DNA from: an uncultured Lachnospiraceae bacterium
GTDB taxonomy: Bacteria > Bacillota > Clostridia > Lachnospirales > Lachnospiraceae
Direction of reading: 5' to 3'
Assembly: GCA_949948715.1 (NCBI GenBank)
Contig: CATLGW010000001.1
Coordinates: 62,001 to 126,000, forward strand
DNA length: 64,000 nt
Every line of letters starts with the position of its first letter. Position 1 is the first letter of the stretch. Of this stretch, positions 18,788-26,998 are shown one piece after another. A program made the position numbers and the translations under genes. Below the pieces are notes generated by a model. The model ran no database searches. It saw nothing but the letters and a program-made list of their open reading frames with translations, and was not told where the DNA came from.

Positions 18788-19054
18788 ATGAAGCGTTTCT
18801 TTCACAGAAAGAGCTCTTGCCAGGTTGCGAAAGACCGGCTGAAGATCCTCCTCATATCGGACCGCGTCAATTGTTCGCCTGAGATGATGGAGATGATCAA
18901 GACGGATATCGCCAAGGTGATATCCAAGTACATGAAGATAGATGCCGAAAATATGGACATACAGATCAATGCCAAGGGAAACAAGGGGACCAGAGGGGCG
19001 AAGAACCCCAGTCTCTACGCCAACATTCCCATATTGGACTTACATAAGCAGTGA
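18788..19054 (+). CDS. minE: Cell division topological specificity factor MinE
   Basis: An 88-residue protein with an N-terminal amphipathic helix (MKRFF), the MinD-activating segment AKDRLKILLISDR and a dimerisation domain (MMEMIKTDIAKVISKYM). It stimulates MinD ATPase at the membrane. It starts 14 nt after minD behind AGGGAGGGGG. The complete MinCDE set means oscillation is possible, unlike Bacillus, which uses DivIVA/MinJ. Confidence 0.95.
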   Translation: MKRFFHRKSSCQVAKDRLKILLISDRVNCSPEMMEMIKTDIAKVISKYMKIDAENMDIQINAKGNKGTRGAKNPSLYANIPILDLHKQ

Positions 19055-19123
19055 AGCTGCTTGTGCAAAATGAAGGGATTGGGAGGGCAGCCGGCGGAGA
19101 ATGAACAGAGACGGTGATAAAAT

Positions 19124-20233
19124 ATGCTGAAAAGATACAGGATACGCGATTATGATTTCAAATTAATATTGATGGTGCTGGCGGTCTCCCTGATGGGGGT
19201 GATGACCATCGGCAGCGCGGAGGAGTCGCTTCTGATGAAACAGCTTGTGGGTGTGACAGGCGGAGTGGCGATCATGATTGCACTGTCCTTTTTTAACTAT
19301 TCTGCCATTCTTCGCCTTCACTGGCTGATATACGCGGGAAATATCGGACTGCTGCTTTTGGTTTTTGCCATGGGGGATTCCACCAACAATGCCCAGCGCT
19401 GGCTGACCATCGGGGGACTTCGTTTTCAACCCTCGGAAACGGCAAAAATTTTGTTGATTTTATTTTTCGCACAGTATATTATGAAACATAGAGAGAAAAT
19501 TAATTCCGTTTTGATTTTGGGAAGCTGCATTGTGCTGTTTGCGGTTCCCTGGGTGTTGGTGGAGGAGCAGCCGGATCTGTCCACCAGTATTGTGCTCGTC
19601 GTTTTGTTTGCGGTGATCATGTTTGTGGGAGGCATCAGCTATAAGCTTGTCTTCGGCGTGGTGGCGGTGACGGTACCGGCGGTGATCATACTGGTGTCCC
19701 TGGCGCTGCAGCCGGACAATTCTATTCTGAAGGATTACCAGAGGAACCGGATTCTGGCCTTTATCTATCCGGAGGAGTATGCCACGGGAGAGGCGTACCA
19801 GCAGCTCAATTCCCGGATGGCCATTGCCTCCGGGCAGTTGGACGGCAAGGGATACAAGAACAACAAGATCACCTCCGTGAAGAACGGCAATTTTATCTCC
19901 GAGGCCCAGACCGACTTTATCTTTGCGGTAATCGGGGAGGAATTTGGTTTTAAGGGCAGCGTGGCGGTGATTGTGCTTCTGATGGGAATCACATTGGAAT
20001 GCTTCACGGTGGCCAGGAAAGCGAAAGATATTGCGGGGACGGTTATAGCCGCCGGGGTGGGCGCCTGGGTGGGATTCCAGAGCTTTGTCAACATAGGAGT
20101 GGCCACATTTCTTCTGCCGAATACCGGACTGCCGCTGCCCTTTGTGAGCTATGGACTGACCTCCCTGTGGAGTTTGTGTATCGGAATGGGGTTTGTACTG
20201 AATATCAGGCTGCAGCCTAAGCGACTGAGCTAG
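19124..20233 (+). CDS. rodA: RodA-type SEDS peptidoglycan glycosyltransferase
   Basis: A 369-residue protein with about ten membrane segments. SEDS hallmarks are GDSTNNAQRWLTIGGLRFQPSETAK (key residues RW, QPSE), EEQPDLST, the large loop with GKGYKNNKIT, EAQTDFIFAVIGEEFGF and the final LPFVSYG. It polymerises lipid II outside the membrane with PBP2 (14318-17215). Placement after minE and with mre genes favours RodA over FtsW or SpoVE. The ribosome site before ATG 19124 is weak. Confidence 0.93.
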   Translation: MLKRYRIRDYDFKLILMVLAVSLMGVMTIGSAEESLLMKQLVGVTGGVAIMIALSFFNYSAILRLHWLIYAGNIGLLLLVFAMGDSTNNAQRWLTIGGLRFQPSETAKILLILFFAQYIMKHREKINSVLILGSCIVLFAVPWVLVEEQPDLSTSIVLVVLFAVIMFVGGISYKLVFGVVAVTVPAVIILVSLALQPDNSILKDYQRNRILAFIYPEEYATGEAYQQLNSRMAIASGQLDGKGYKNNKITSVKNGNFISEAQTDFIFAVIGEEFGFKGSVAVIVLLMGITLECFTVARKAKDIAGTVIAAGVGAWVGFQSFVNIGVATFLLPNTGLPLPFVSYGLTSLWSLCIGMGFVLNIRLQPKRLS

Positions 20234-20261
20234 AGCGCTGTGAGAAAGGCATGGTAATTTT

Positions 20262-20657
20262 ATGAATATTGCATTGATTGCGCATGACGCAAAGAAGAAG
20301 CTGATGCAGAATTTCTGCATTGCCTATCGGGGGATCCTGAGCAAGAATGATCTGTATGCCACCGGCACCACGGGCAGGTTGATCGAGGAAGTGACGAACC
20401 TGAATGTCTACAAATTTCTGGCGGGTCATCTGGGAGGGGAGCAGCAGATTGGGGCGCAGATCGAGCACAACCAGATGGATCTGGTGATTTTTCTGCGGGA
20501 TCCCCTGACTTCCAAATCCCATGAACCCAATGTGGACAATGTGGTGAGGCTCTGCGATATTCATAATATTCCCCTTGCGACGAATCTGGCCAGTGCGGAG
20601 CTGTTGATTAAGTCCTTAGACAGAGGAGATTTAGAGTGGCGTGAAATGTACAAGTAG
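20262..20657 (+). CDS. mgsA: Methylglyoxal synthase
   Basis: A 131-residue cytoplasmic enzyme that converts dihydroxyacetone phosphate to methylglyoxal and phosphate. It shows ALIAHDAKK, ATGTTGRLIEE (phosphate loop), SGP-equivalent GHLGGEQQIG, the catalytic Asp in IFLRDPLT, and the H-x-PN pair in SHEPNVDN. It begins 28 nt after rodA, a pairing common in Firmicutes, so it is probably carried on the shape operon transcript. Confidence 0.96.
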   Translation: MNIALIAHDAKKKLMQNFCIAYRGILSKNDLYATGTTGRLIEEVTNLNVYKFLAGHLGGEQQIGAQIEHNQMDLVIFLRDPLTSKSHEPNVDNVVRLCDIHNIPLATNLASAELLIKSLDRGDLEWREMYK

Positions 20658-21627
20658 AAAAAAGCGATTGGCGGCGGGACTATGTCTTATGCTGCTTTTG
20701 GGGCTGACCGGCTGCGGGAAGGTTTCCTACGGCATGGCCTACAACGCAAATTTTGAGATCAGCAGTTTTAACACCATACCCTCCAGGGAGTCGGAGAAGG
20801 TCCAGCCCTTTGCGGCGGGGCTATGTGTGGTGACGGAGAACCTCATAGGGGAGGGCTCCCCGGAGATGCCCGATACCGGAGCTGCGGCTCTGTTTGATTT
20901 AAACAGCAGGGAGGCTCTTTACGCTCTGAACGTGCATGAGAGACTGTATCCCGCCAGCCTGACGAAGGTGATGACGGCGCTGGTGGCGCTGCAAAACGGC
21001 ACTCTGGATCAGGTGCTCACGGCCACGAACTCGGTGAATATCACGGAGCCGGGCGCTACCCTGTGTGGGATCAAGAGCGGCGACACCATGACCCTGGACC
21101 AGGCGCTCCATCTGCTGCTGATGAAATCAGCCAACGATGTGGCGATGATGATCGCAGAGAATATCGGAGGCAGTGTGGAGAATTTTGTGGCTATGATGAA
21201 TCAGGAGGCGCGCCGTCTGGGTGCCACCAACACAAATTTCATGAATCCCCACGGTCTGTCCCACGACGAGCATTACACCACGGCCTATGACCTGTACCTG
21301 ATATTCGGCGAGGCCATCAAGTATGATACCTTCAACGAGATTATACATATGGCCAGTTATCAGATGACCTATCACGACGGCAGCGGCAGGGAGAAGTCCC
21401 TGGAGGTTGGCACCACCAACCGATATCTCAAGGATCCAAACACAGCGCCGGGCAATGTCACCGTGATCGGCGGCAAGACGGGCACCACAAACGCCGCCAA
21501 GAGCTGTCTGATCCTGTTCTCCCGGGACGCGGGAGGAGCGCCCTATATCTCCGTTATTCTGCGGGCGGAAACAGTGGACGTCCTCTATTCCAGGATGACG
21601 GAATTGTTGAATGAAATCAATAAATAA
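20641..21627 (+). CDS. D-alanyl-D-alanine carboxypeptidase, lipoprotein (S11 family)
   Basis: A 328-residue low-molecular-weight PBP that trims the terminal D-Ala of peptidoglycan stem peptides. The signal peptide ends in lipobox LTGC with Cys25 as the lipid anchor, unlike the C-terminal amphipathic anchor of DacA. Catalytic motifs are SLTK (Ser106, Lys109), SAN (in LLMKSANDVAM) and KTGTT (in GGKTGTTNAAK). GTG 20641 overlaps the mgsA stop by 17 nt. It closes the shape operon, which fits a wall-maturation role. Confidence 0.93.
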   Translation: MKCTSRKKRLAAGLCLMLLLGLTGCGKVSYGMAYNANFEISSFNTIPSRESEKVQPFAAGLCVVTENLIGEGSPEMPDTGAAALFDLNSREALYALNVHERLYPASLTKVMTALVALQNGTLDQVLTATNSVNITEPGATLCGIKSGDTMTLDQALHLLLMKSANDVAMMIAENIGGSVENFVAMMNQEARRLGATNTNFMNPHGLSHDEHYTTAYDLYLIFGEAIKYDTFNEIIHMASYQMTYHDGSGREKSLEVGTTNRYLKDPNTAPGNVTVIGGKTGTTNAAKSCLILFSRDAGGAPYISVILRAETVDVLYSRMTELLNEINK

Positions 21628-21630
21628 AGG

Positions 21631-21659
21631 TTGTTTTTTAAGTGCCGATACACTATAAT
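21631..21659 (+). promoter_or_regulatory. Strong sigma-A-type promoter for the P-loop gene
   Basis: TTGTTT (21631-21636), 17-nt spacer, perfect TATAAT (21654-21659); 47 nt before ATG 21707. Confidence 0.75.
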
Positions 21660-21706
21660 GAAATATAGAAAGCAGTTTTACAGTATACATATAGGAGGAT
21701 TTCCAC

Positions 21707-22126
21707 ATGGTTCAATTAATTGTAGGCAGGAAAGGCAAGGGCAAGACAAAACAGTTGTTGGATAAGGTGAACGCCGAAGTGAAAAACGCTTCCGGGAACA
21801 TTGTCTATTTGGACAAGAACACAGAACATATGTATGAGCTGAACAACAAGATCCGGCTGATCGACGTTTCCCGGTATATGATTGACAGCACCGACTCGTT
21901 TATTGGATTTATATGTGGAATTATTTCTCAGGACCATGATCTTCAGCAGATGTATTTCGACGCGTTTTTACAGCTTGCCCGGTCGGACGAGAGCAATATT
22001 GCCGCCGTGGTTGCAAAGCTGGAGAAGCTGGGTGAGACCTTCGGCGTTGATTTCGTGCTGAGCGTGTCGCTGGATGCGGATGAGCTTCCCGCTGAGATTA
22101 AGGATAAGGTTTTGGTTTCACTGTAA
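21707..22126 (+). CDS. Small P-loop protein of unknown function
   Basis: A 139-residue cytoplasmic protein that opens directly with a Walker A-like loop, VGRKGKGKTKQLLD (residues 5-18). No clear Walker B is seen, although VDFVLSVSLD at about residues 116-125 could supply an acidic residue. Similar short proteins in Clostridia are annotated vaguely as ATP-binding or PilT-like, and there is no PilT domain here. It has its own strong promoter and an AGGAGG site, so it is probably well expressed. It lies upstream of the HlyD/yggS/sepF genes on the same strand. The partner and reaction are unknown. Confidence 0.75.
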   Translation: MVQLIVGRKGKGKTKQLLDKVNAEVKNASGNIVYLDKNTEHMYELNNKIRLIDVSRYMIDSTDSFIGFICGIISQDHDLQQMYFDAFLQLARSDESNIAAVVAKLEKLGETFGVDFVLSVSLDADELPAEIKDKVLVSL

Positions 22127-22217
22127 AGTGCGTACGAAAGAGAAAATTGATTTGATAAATCAGGAGAGTCTCGGCGTTGGCCGGGGCTTTTCCATAGGGT
22201 GACGGAGGCTGTGAGGC

Positions 22218-23630
22218 TTGGCAAAGGGGAGAGGACGCGGACAGGGCAAGGTAAAAAAATACCGCAAGCCCTTAAATCTGAATATCGGTATGATAATTTT
22301 TGTCATCATATTCGTCTATGTGGTGGTCTGTGTGTTCCTGTATCTCGGCTCCAGCCCGGTGATGCGCTATGAGGTGAAGGAAGGGGCTCTCACGGCGGAC
22401 ACCATATACCGGGGGGTGGCCCTGCGGGAGGAGACGGTGGTTTCCACGGATGCTGCGGGATATATCAACTATTATGCCAGGGAGGGAGAACGGGTGGCCA
22501 ACGGCGACCTGGTGTACACGGTGGATGAGACCGGGCGTCTGAACGAATATCTGGAGGATTTGAACCAGGGGGAGAATACCTTGAGTGACAGGGAATTGGC
22601 GGAATTTCGCAGTGAGATTGTCAATTTCATGCACGGGTATGACGCCGGCAGCTTTGACAGTGTGTATGATTTCAAATATTCTCTGAAGAACACGGCGTTA
22701 AAGCTGGCCAATGGAAGTATGCTGCAGAATATCAGCGATATGGGGGGAACGGGGAGTCTGGATAATATCGTATCCTTCTGCAATTCCTCGACCACCGGGA
22801 TTGTGGCCTACTGGACGGACGGATATGAGCAGCTTAAGGCAGACCAGGTTACCGCTGAGATTTTTGACGAGAAGAGCTATGAGAAGCGCCAGATGCTGGG
22901 CAATGAGCTGGCGGCTCCCGGGGATGTGGTCTATAAGCTGTCCACCGACGAGAACTGGTCCGTGGTGTTTCCCGTTGATCCCGAGCTGGGCGCCGAGTAT
23001 GCGGAGGAGGGCTTTATCAAGGTCCGCTTTCTGAAAAACCAATATGAATCCTGGGGCAAGGCGGCGCTGCTGCGAAACAGCGACGGAACTTATCTGCAGC
23101 TTACGTTTAATAATTCCATGGTTACCTTTATATCCGACAGGTTTTTGGATATAGAGCTCATACTGGAGGATGAAAGGGGGCTTAAGATCCCCATGAGCTC
23201 TATTGTGACAAAGGAATTTTACCTGGTTCCGGAGGCGTTTGTGTCTCTGGCGGACAGAGACGGGGCTAACGGTGTGTACAGACAGTGCTTTATGGGGGAC
23301 GGTTCTGTATCCGTAGAATTTGTGGCTGCGGATTTTTACAGCTATGACGAGGAGGCGGGGAAATACTATCTGGACTCCTCCATAGTGGAGGCGGGGGATA
23401 TTCTGCATACGATGGATGGGCAGGAAACCTTTGTGGTGAACGAGATGGCCACCTTAAAGGGAGTTTACAATATGAACAAGGGGTATGCGGATTTCAAGGA
23501 GATCAATATCCTGTATGAGAATGAGGAATATGCCATTGTTAAGGCAAACACCCGCTATGGATTGAATGTGTATGATTATATTGTGCTGGATGCGTCCTCT
23601 GTGAAGGATGATCAGTTTATCAACGAGTAG
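22218..23630 (+). CDS. HlyD-like membrane protein of the yggS-sepF cluster
   Basis: A 470-residue bitopic protein: a basic N-terminus (RGRGQGKVKKYRK), one membrane segment at about residues 24-46, then an extracytoplasmic part starting with a lipoyl/barrel-sandwich-like stretch (GVALREETVVSTDAAGYINYYAREGERVANGDLVYTVDE by its key residues G-YI, G-V--GD-VY). It resembles periplasmic adaptor subunits of the HlyD family, but no efflux pump gene is adjacent. The next genes are yggS and sepF, so a division- or envelope-related role is at least as likely as transport. TTG 22218 is the chosen start, with GGAGG about 9 nt upstream. Confidence 0.75.
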   Translation: MAKGRGRGQGKVKKYRKPLNLNIGMIIFVIIFVYVVVCVFLYLGSSPVMRYEVKEGALTADTIYRGVALREETVVSTDAAGYINYYAREGERVANGDLVYTVDETGRLNEYLEDLNQGENTLSDRELAEFRSEIVNFMHGYDAGSFDSVYDFKYSLKNTALKLANGSMLQNISDMGGTGSLDNIVSFCNSSTTGIVAYWTDGYEQLKADQVTAEIFDEKSYEKRQMLGNELAAPGDVVYKLSTDENWSVVFPVDPELGAEYAEEGFIKVRFLKNQYESWGKAALLRNSDGTYLQLTFNNSMVTFISDRFLDIELILEDERGLKIPMSSIVTKEFYLVPEAFVSLADRDGANGVYRQCFMGDGSVSVEFVAADFYSYDEEAGKYYLDSSIVEAGDILHTMDGQETFVVNEMATLKGVYNMNKGYADFKEINILYENEEYAIVKANTRYGLNVYDYIVLDASSVKDDQFINE

Positions 23631-23672
23631 GCTCTATGAGGGCCGCAGACAGGAAAGGTGAGGTGATGGGCT

Positions 23673-24380
23673 GTGCTGAGGGACGACTTGAGACAGGTCA
23701 GGGAGAATATCCGCGGTGCATGTGAGAGATCGGGGAGAGAGCCGGAGGAAGTGACGCTGATAGCGGTCAGCAAGACGAAGCCTGTTTCCATGCTGCGGGA
23801 GGCTTACGAGCTGGGAGTGCGGGATTTCGGCGAGAATAAGGTGCAGGAACTTTTGGACAAAATTCCCCGGATGCCGGAGGATGTGCGCTGGCATATGATC
23901 GGCCATCTTCAGAGAAACAAGGTAAAATACATTGTGGACAAGGTGCATCTCATACACAGCGTGGATACGCTGCGGCTGGCGGAGGAGATCAATAAAGAAG
24001 CTCTGAAAAAACAAATAACAGTTGATGTTTTAGTGGAGGTAAATATTGCCGGGGAGGAGAGCAAGTTTGGAGCCGCCGGGGAGGAAACCCTGAGCTTGGT
24101 GCGGGAGATCGCGAAACTGCCCGCGGTTCGCGTGCGGGGGCTGATGACCATTGCGCCCTTTGTAGAGAATCCCGAATCAAACCGATTATTTTTTCAGAAA
24201 ATCAGACAATTATCTGTTGACATAGCGAGGGAAAACCTTGATAATGTTTCTATGGATATTTTGTCAATGGGCATGACGGTCGATTACACGGTGGCAGTGG
24301 AAGAAGGCGCTGACTGTGTGAGAGTTGGCACAGGAATTTTCGGCGGACGGGATTATGCCACGGGTAAGGAGAATATGTGA
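23673..24380 (+). CDS. yggS: YggS family PLP homeostasis protein
   Basis: A 235-residue PLP-binding TIM-barrel protein of the YggS/PROSC/YlmE family. The cofactor Lys lies in IAVSKTKP (residues 30-37). FGENKVQEL, WHMIGHLQRNK, the RGLMTIAPF strand and LSMGMT follow in family order, then VRVGTGIFGGR for phosphate binding. It maintains the pool of free PLP and has no known catalytic reaction. GTG 23673 is the start. Its stop overlaps the sepF start by 1 nt (TGATG), the usual ylmE-sepF coupling. Confidence 0.96.
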   Translation: MLRDDLRQVRENIRGACERSGREPEEVTLIAVSKTKPVSMLREAYELGVRDFGENKVQELLDKIPRMPEDVRWHMIGHLQRNKVKYIVDKVHLIHSVDTLRLAEEINKEALKKQITVDVLVEVNIAGEESKFGAAGEETLSLVREIAKLPAVRVRGLMTIAPFVENPESNRLFFQKIRQLSVDIARENLDNVSMDILSMGMTVDYTVAVEEGADCVRVGTGIFGGRDYATGKENM

Positions 24381-24910
24381 TGGGTGTGATGGACAAGTTT
24401 TTGAACTATATGAAGTTAAACGATGAAGACGATGACGATTATATGGATGACGACTATCTTGACGATGAGGAGGAGGTAGAGACCGCTTCGTCCAGACGGG
24501 GCGGTTCCAGGCTGAAGACTGTCAGAGAGGAGACGGACGAGGAGGAGAAGCCGCAGCCCAGGAAGACTTCGCAGCCCAAGGTCACGCCGATTCGTCAGTC
24601 TACCGTCAAAAGGATGCCGGGAGGCGGGATGGAGGTCTGCGTGATCAAGCCCGGTTCCGTGGAGGACGCCCGGGAGATCACGGAAACCCTTCTGGCCAAT
24701 CGGACGGTGGTGCTGAATCTGGAGGGTCTGGATGTGGACATAGCGCAGCGGATCATAGATTTCACCTCGGGTTCCTGCTTTGCCATCAGCGGCAATCTTC
24801 AGAAGATCTCCCACTATATTTTTATTATCACGCCGGCCAGCGTGGATATATCCGGAGATTTCCAGGATATTTTCGGAAGCGGCATCGACGCGTTAAACGG
24901 CGGGCTATAA
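24380..24910 (+). CDS. sepF: Cell division protein SepF
   Basis: A 176-residue membrane anchor and bundler of FtsZ. It has an N-terminal amphipathic helix (MGVMDKFLNYMKL), an acidic then Arg/Lys-rich linker at about residues 15-75, and a C-terminal SepF domain (VCVIKPGSVEDAREITETLLANRTVVLNLEG by its key residues KP, DA-EI, VVLNLEG). ATG 24380 is chosen over GTG 24377 from SD spacing. Downstream, where ylmG/ylmH/divIVA often lie, there is instead a repeat array and aroB. Confidence 0.95.
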   Translation: MGVMDKFLNYMKLNDEDDDDYMDDDYLDDEEEVETASSRRGGSRLKTVREETDEEEKPQPRKTSQPKVTPIRQSTVKRMPGGGMEVCVIKPGSVEDAREITETLLANRTVVLNLEGLDVDIAQRIIDFTSGSCFAISGNLQKISHYIFIITPASVDISGDFQDIFGSGIDALNGGL

Positions 24911-25044
24911 CGTGAAAAGTACTTCTAACCGCTCGCAGCAGAGGCTGCTTCGCGGAGAAGTACTAAGTTTCACGTCGAAGAATGCCCAAAGTACGGGCAT
25001 TCTTCATTCCGACTAGAGTCGCAGCGAAGCTGCGGCATGGGGAG
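24911..25044 (+). repeat. Palindromic repeat unit 1 (134 bp)
   Basis: Three nested stems: CGTGAAAAGTACTTC paired with GAAGTACTAAGTTTCACG around an inner GCAGC/GCTGC stem; GAAGAATGCCC/GGGCATTCTTC with loop AAAGTAC; and GCAGC/GCTGC with loop GAA. It begins 1 nt after the sepF stop. Confidence 0.9.
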
Positions 25045-25177
25045 CGTGAAAAGTACTCCTACCCGCTGGCAGCGAGGCTGCTTCGCGGAGAAGTACTAAG
25101 TTTCACGTCGAAGAATGCCCAAAGTACGGGCATTCTTCATTCCGACTAGAGTCGCAGCAAAGCTGCGGCATGGGGAG
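25045..25177 (+). repeat. Palindromic repeat unit 2 (133 bp)
   Basis: Nearly identical to unit 1, directly abutting it. Differences are limited to a few bases in the first loop and one in the last stem (GCAAAGC instead of GCGAAGC). Confidence 0.9.
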
Positions 25178-25222
25178 CGTGAAAAATACTCCTACCCGCT
25201 GGCAGCGAGGCTGCTTCGCGGA
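25178..25222 (+). repeat. Palindromic repeat unit 3, truncated
   Basis: It matches the first 45 bases of unit 2 and stops at GCGGAG, before the closing arm of the first stem. Unrelated sequence leading to aroB follows. Confidence 0.85.
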
Positions 25223-25249
25223 GTTGTGTTGGTTTGTATGATGAGAACA

Positions 25250-25274
25250 GGGCAGTCCGCTTTGCGGGCTGCCC
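25250..25274 (+). promoter_or_regulatory. Hairpin just before the aroB ribosome site
   Basis: GGGCAGTCCGC and GCGGGCTGCCC flank a TTT loop. The stem ends 10 nt before GGGAGGG of aroB. It could be a terminator of the upstream unit or an attenuator of aroB; there is no U-run. Confidence 0.5.
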
Positions 25275-25293
25275 CTTGATAATGGGAGGGTAC

Positions 25294-26403
25294 ATGGCGC
25301 AGAGATTATCGGTTCTTTATGAGAAAAAGCCCTGCTATGACATTGTGTTTGAGCGGTCCTTCGACGGCTTGTGGGAGGAGCTGGCAAAGTTTGATGCAGA
25401 CAAAAGGAGATTGTGTATTGTCACGGATTCCACGGTGGACTCCCTGTACGGCGGGGAGGTGCTGGGATGTTTGGAGGGAAAATGTCTGAAGGCGGTAAAA
25501 TATGTGTTTCCTGCCGGGGAGGAGCACAAGACCCTGGATACGGTGCGGGAGCTTTACGGCTTTTTGATCCGGGAGGGCTTTGACAGAAGGGATATGCTCT
25601 TGGCCCTGGGCGGCGGTGTAGCGGGTGATCTGACGGGTTATGCGGCTGCCACCTATCTGAGGGGAATTGATTTCGTGCAGCTCCCCACGACTCTGCTGTC
25701 GCAGACGGACAGCTCCATTGGGGGCAAGACGGGGGTTGACTTTGACGGCTATAAGAATATGGTGGGGGCGTTCAAAATGCCCAGGCTGGTCTATCTGAAT
25801 CTGAGCACTCTGAAATCCCTGGAGGACAGGCAGTTTTTCTCGGGCTTTGCGGAGGTGATGAAGCACGGAATCATAAAGGATGCCGGTTTTTACGAGTGGT
25901 TGCTGGAGCAGATGTACGAGATCTGCGAGCGGGATTTGGATGTCCTGGAGGAGATGCTGGTGCGAAGCTGCGGCATCAAGAAGCTGGTGGTGGAGAAGGA
26001 TCCCACGGAGCAGGGGGACAGGGCGCTTTTGAACCTGGGTCATACCATCGGTCATGCCATAGAGAAGGCTAAGAATTTTACCCTCAGCCATGGGGAATGC
26101 GTGGCCCTGGGCACGGTGGCGGCAGCTTACATCTCATGGAAGAAGGAGATGCTTTCCATGGAGGAATACTATGAGATTCGGGATATGTTTGTGCCCTTCA
26201 ATCTGCCTATCTCCGTGGAGGATATCGACCCCGGTGAAATTTTGCGGCTGACGAAGTCCGACAAGAAGATGGAGGCGGGCTCTGTAAAATTCATTCTTTT
26301 GAAAAAGCTGGGAAAGGCCGTCATAGACAGAAGCGTTACCGACGAGGAGATTTTGGCGGCCATTGACGAAATACATTTCAGTGACGAGGATGCGCATGAG
26401 TAG
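25294..26403 (+). CDS. aroB: 3-dehydroquinate synthase
   Basis: A 369-residue NAD- and metal-dependent enzyme that cyclises DAHP to 3-dehydroquinate, the second step of the shikimate pathway. It has the GGGVAGDLTGYAAATYLRG glycine-rich segment (key residues GGGxxGD), PTTLLSQTDSSIGGKTG, and metal-binding Glu and His residues in FAEVMKHG, LNLGHTIGHAIE and SHGECVALG. ATG 25294 is chosen for GGGAGGG just upstream; the frame is open to 25234. No other aro gene is nearby. Its stop overlaps the lspA start. Confidence 0.97.
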   Translation: MAQRLSVLYEKKPCYDIVFERSFDGLWEELAKFDADKRRLCIVTDSTVDSLYGGEVLGCLEGKCLKAVKYVFPAGEEHKTLDTVRELYGFLIREGFDRRDMLLALGGGVAGDLTGYAAATYLRGIDFVQLPTTLLSQTDSSIGGKTGVDFDGYKNMVGAFKMPRLVYLNLSTLKSLEDRQFFSGFAEVMKHGIIKDAGFYEWLLEQMYEICERDLDVLEEMLVRSCGIKKLVVEKDPTEQGDRALLNLGHTIGHAIEKAKNFTLSHGECVALGTVAAAYISWKKEMLSMEEYYEIRDMFVPFNLPISVEDIDPGEILRLTKSDKKMEAGSVKFILLKKLGKAVIDRSVTDEEILAAIDEIHFSDEDAHE

Positions 26404-26935
26404 TGAGAAAAGAGTGAAAAGATGGGTGATGCTGATCGTAGATCTGGCGGTGGTGGCGGTACTTTTTGTGCTCGACCAGTTTACGAAGCATCTGGCTGTA
26501 ATGCATTTGAAGGACAGTCCGGCGTATGTGCTGATCGACGGCGTGCTGGAACTGCAGTATCTGGAAAACAGAGGTTCGGCCTTTGGTATGCTGCAGAATC
26601 AGAAGTTCTTTATACTGTTCGTGGGGACGGTCTTTTTGGGTGTGATTCTTTTCTTTTTGTTCAGGCTGCCGGAGAAAAAGAAATTCTGCATCGTGCACAT
26701 TCTTTTGTCCGGCGTCATAGCGGGAGGACTGGGCAACATGGTGGACCGCTTCCGGTTTGACTATGTGGTGGATTTTATTTCCTTTGTCCTCATCAACTAC
26801 CCCATATTTAACGCCGCGGATATTTACATTGTGGTGTCCACCGTGGGGCTGTTTCTGTTGTTTTTGTTTGTCTTTAAGGAAAAGGATCTGGAGTTTTTGA
26901 ACTTTAAGCAGAACCGGTACCGGGAGATGAAATGA
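26396..26935 (+). CDS. lspA: Lipoprotein signal peptidase (signal peptidase II)
   Basis: A 179-residue membrane aspartyl protease that removes prolipoprotein signal peptides. It has four membrane segments, QYLENRGSAFGML, GNMVDRFRFDYVVDFI and YPIFNAADIYI; the catalytic Asp pair lies in the last two. ATG 26396 overlaps the aroB stop by 8 nt. Substrates within this window include the carboxypeptidase, LivJ and the 46.5-kb lipoprotein. Confidence 0.96.
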   Translation: MSSEKRVKRWVMLIVDLAVVAVLFVLDQFTKHLAVMHLKDSPAYVLIDGVLELQYLENRGSAFGMLQNQKFFILFVGTVFLGVILFFLFRLPEKKKFCIVHILLSGVIAGGLGNMVDRFRFDYVVDFISFVLINYPIFNAADIYIVVSTVGLFLLFLFVFKEKDLEFLNFKQNRYREMK

Positions 26936-26998
26936 GGACGGTCCGCTTTATAACAGACCCCATGGAACGATAAAGGCGGAATAAGGAGTATGTCTGCA

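Noticed and set aside
24911-25222. CRISPR array
   Set aside because: Units are 133-134 bp and contiguous without unique spacers, so this is a tandem palindromic repeat.
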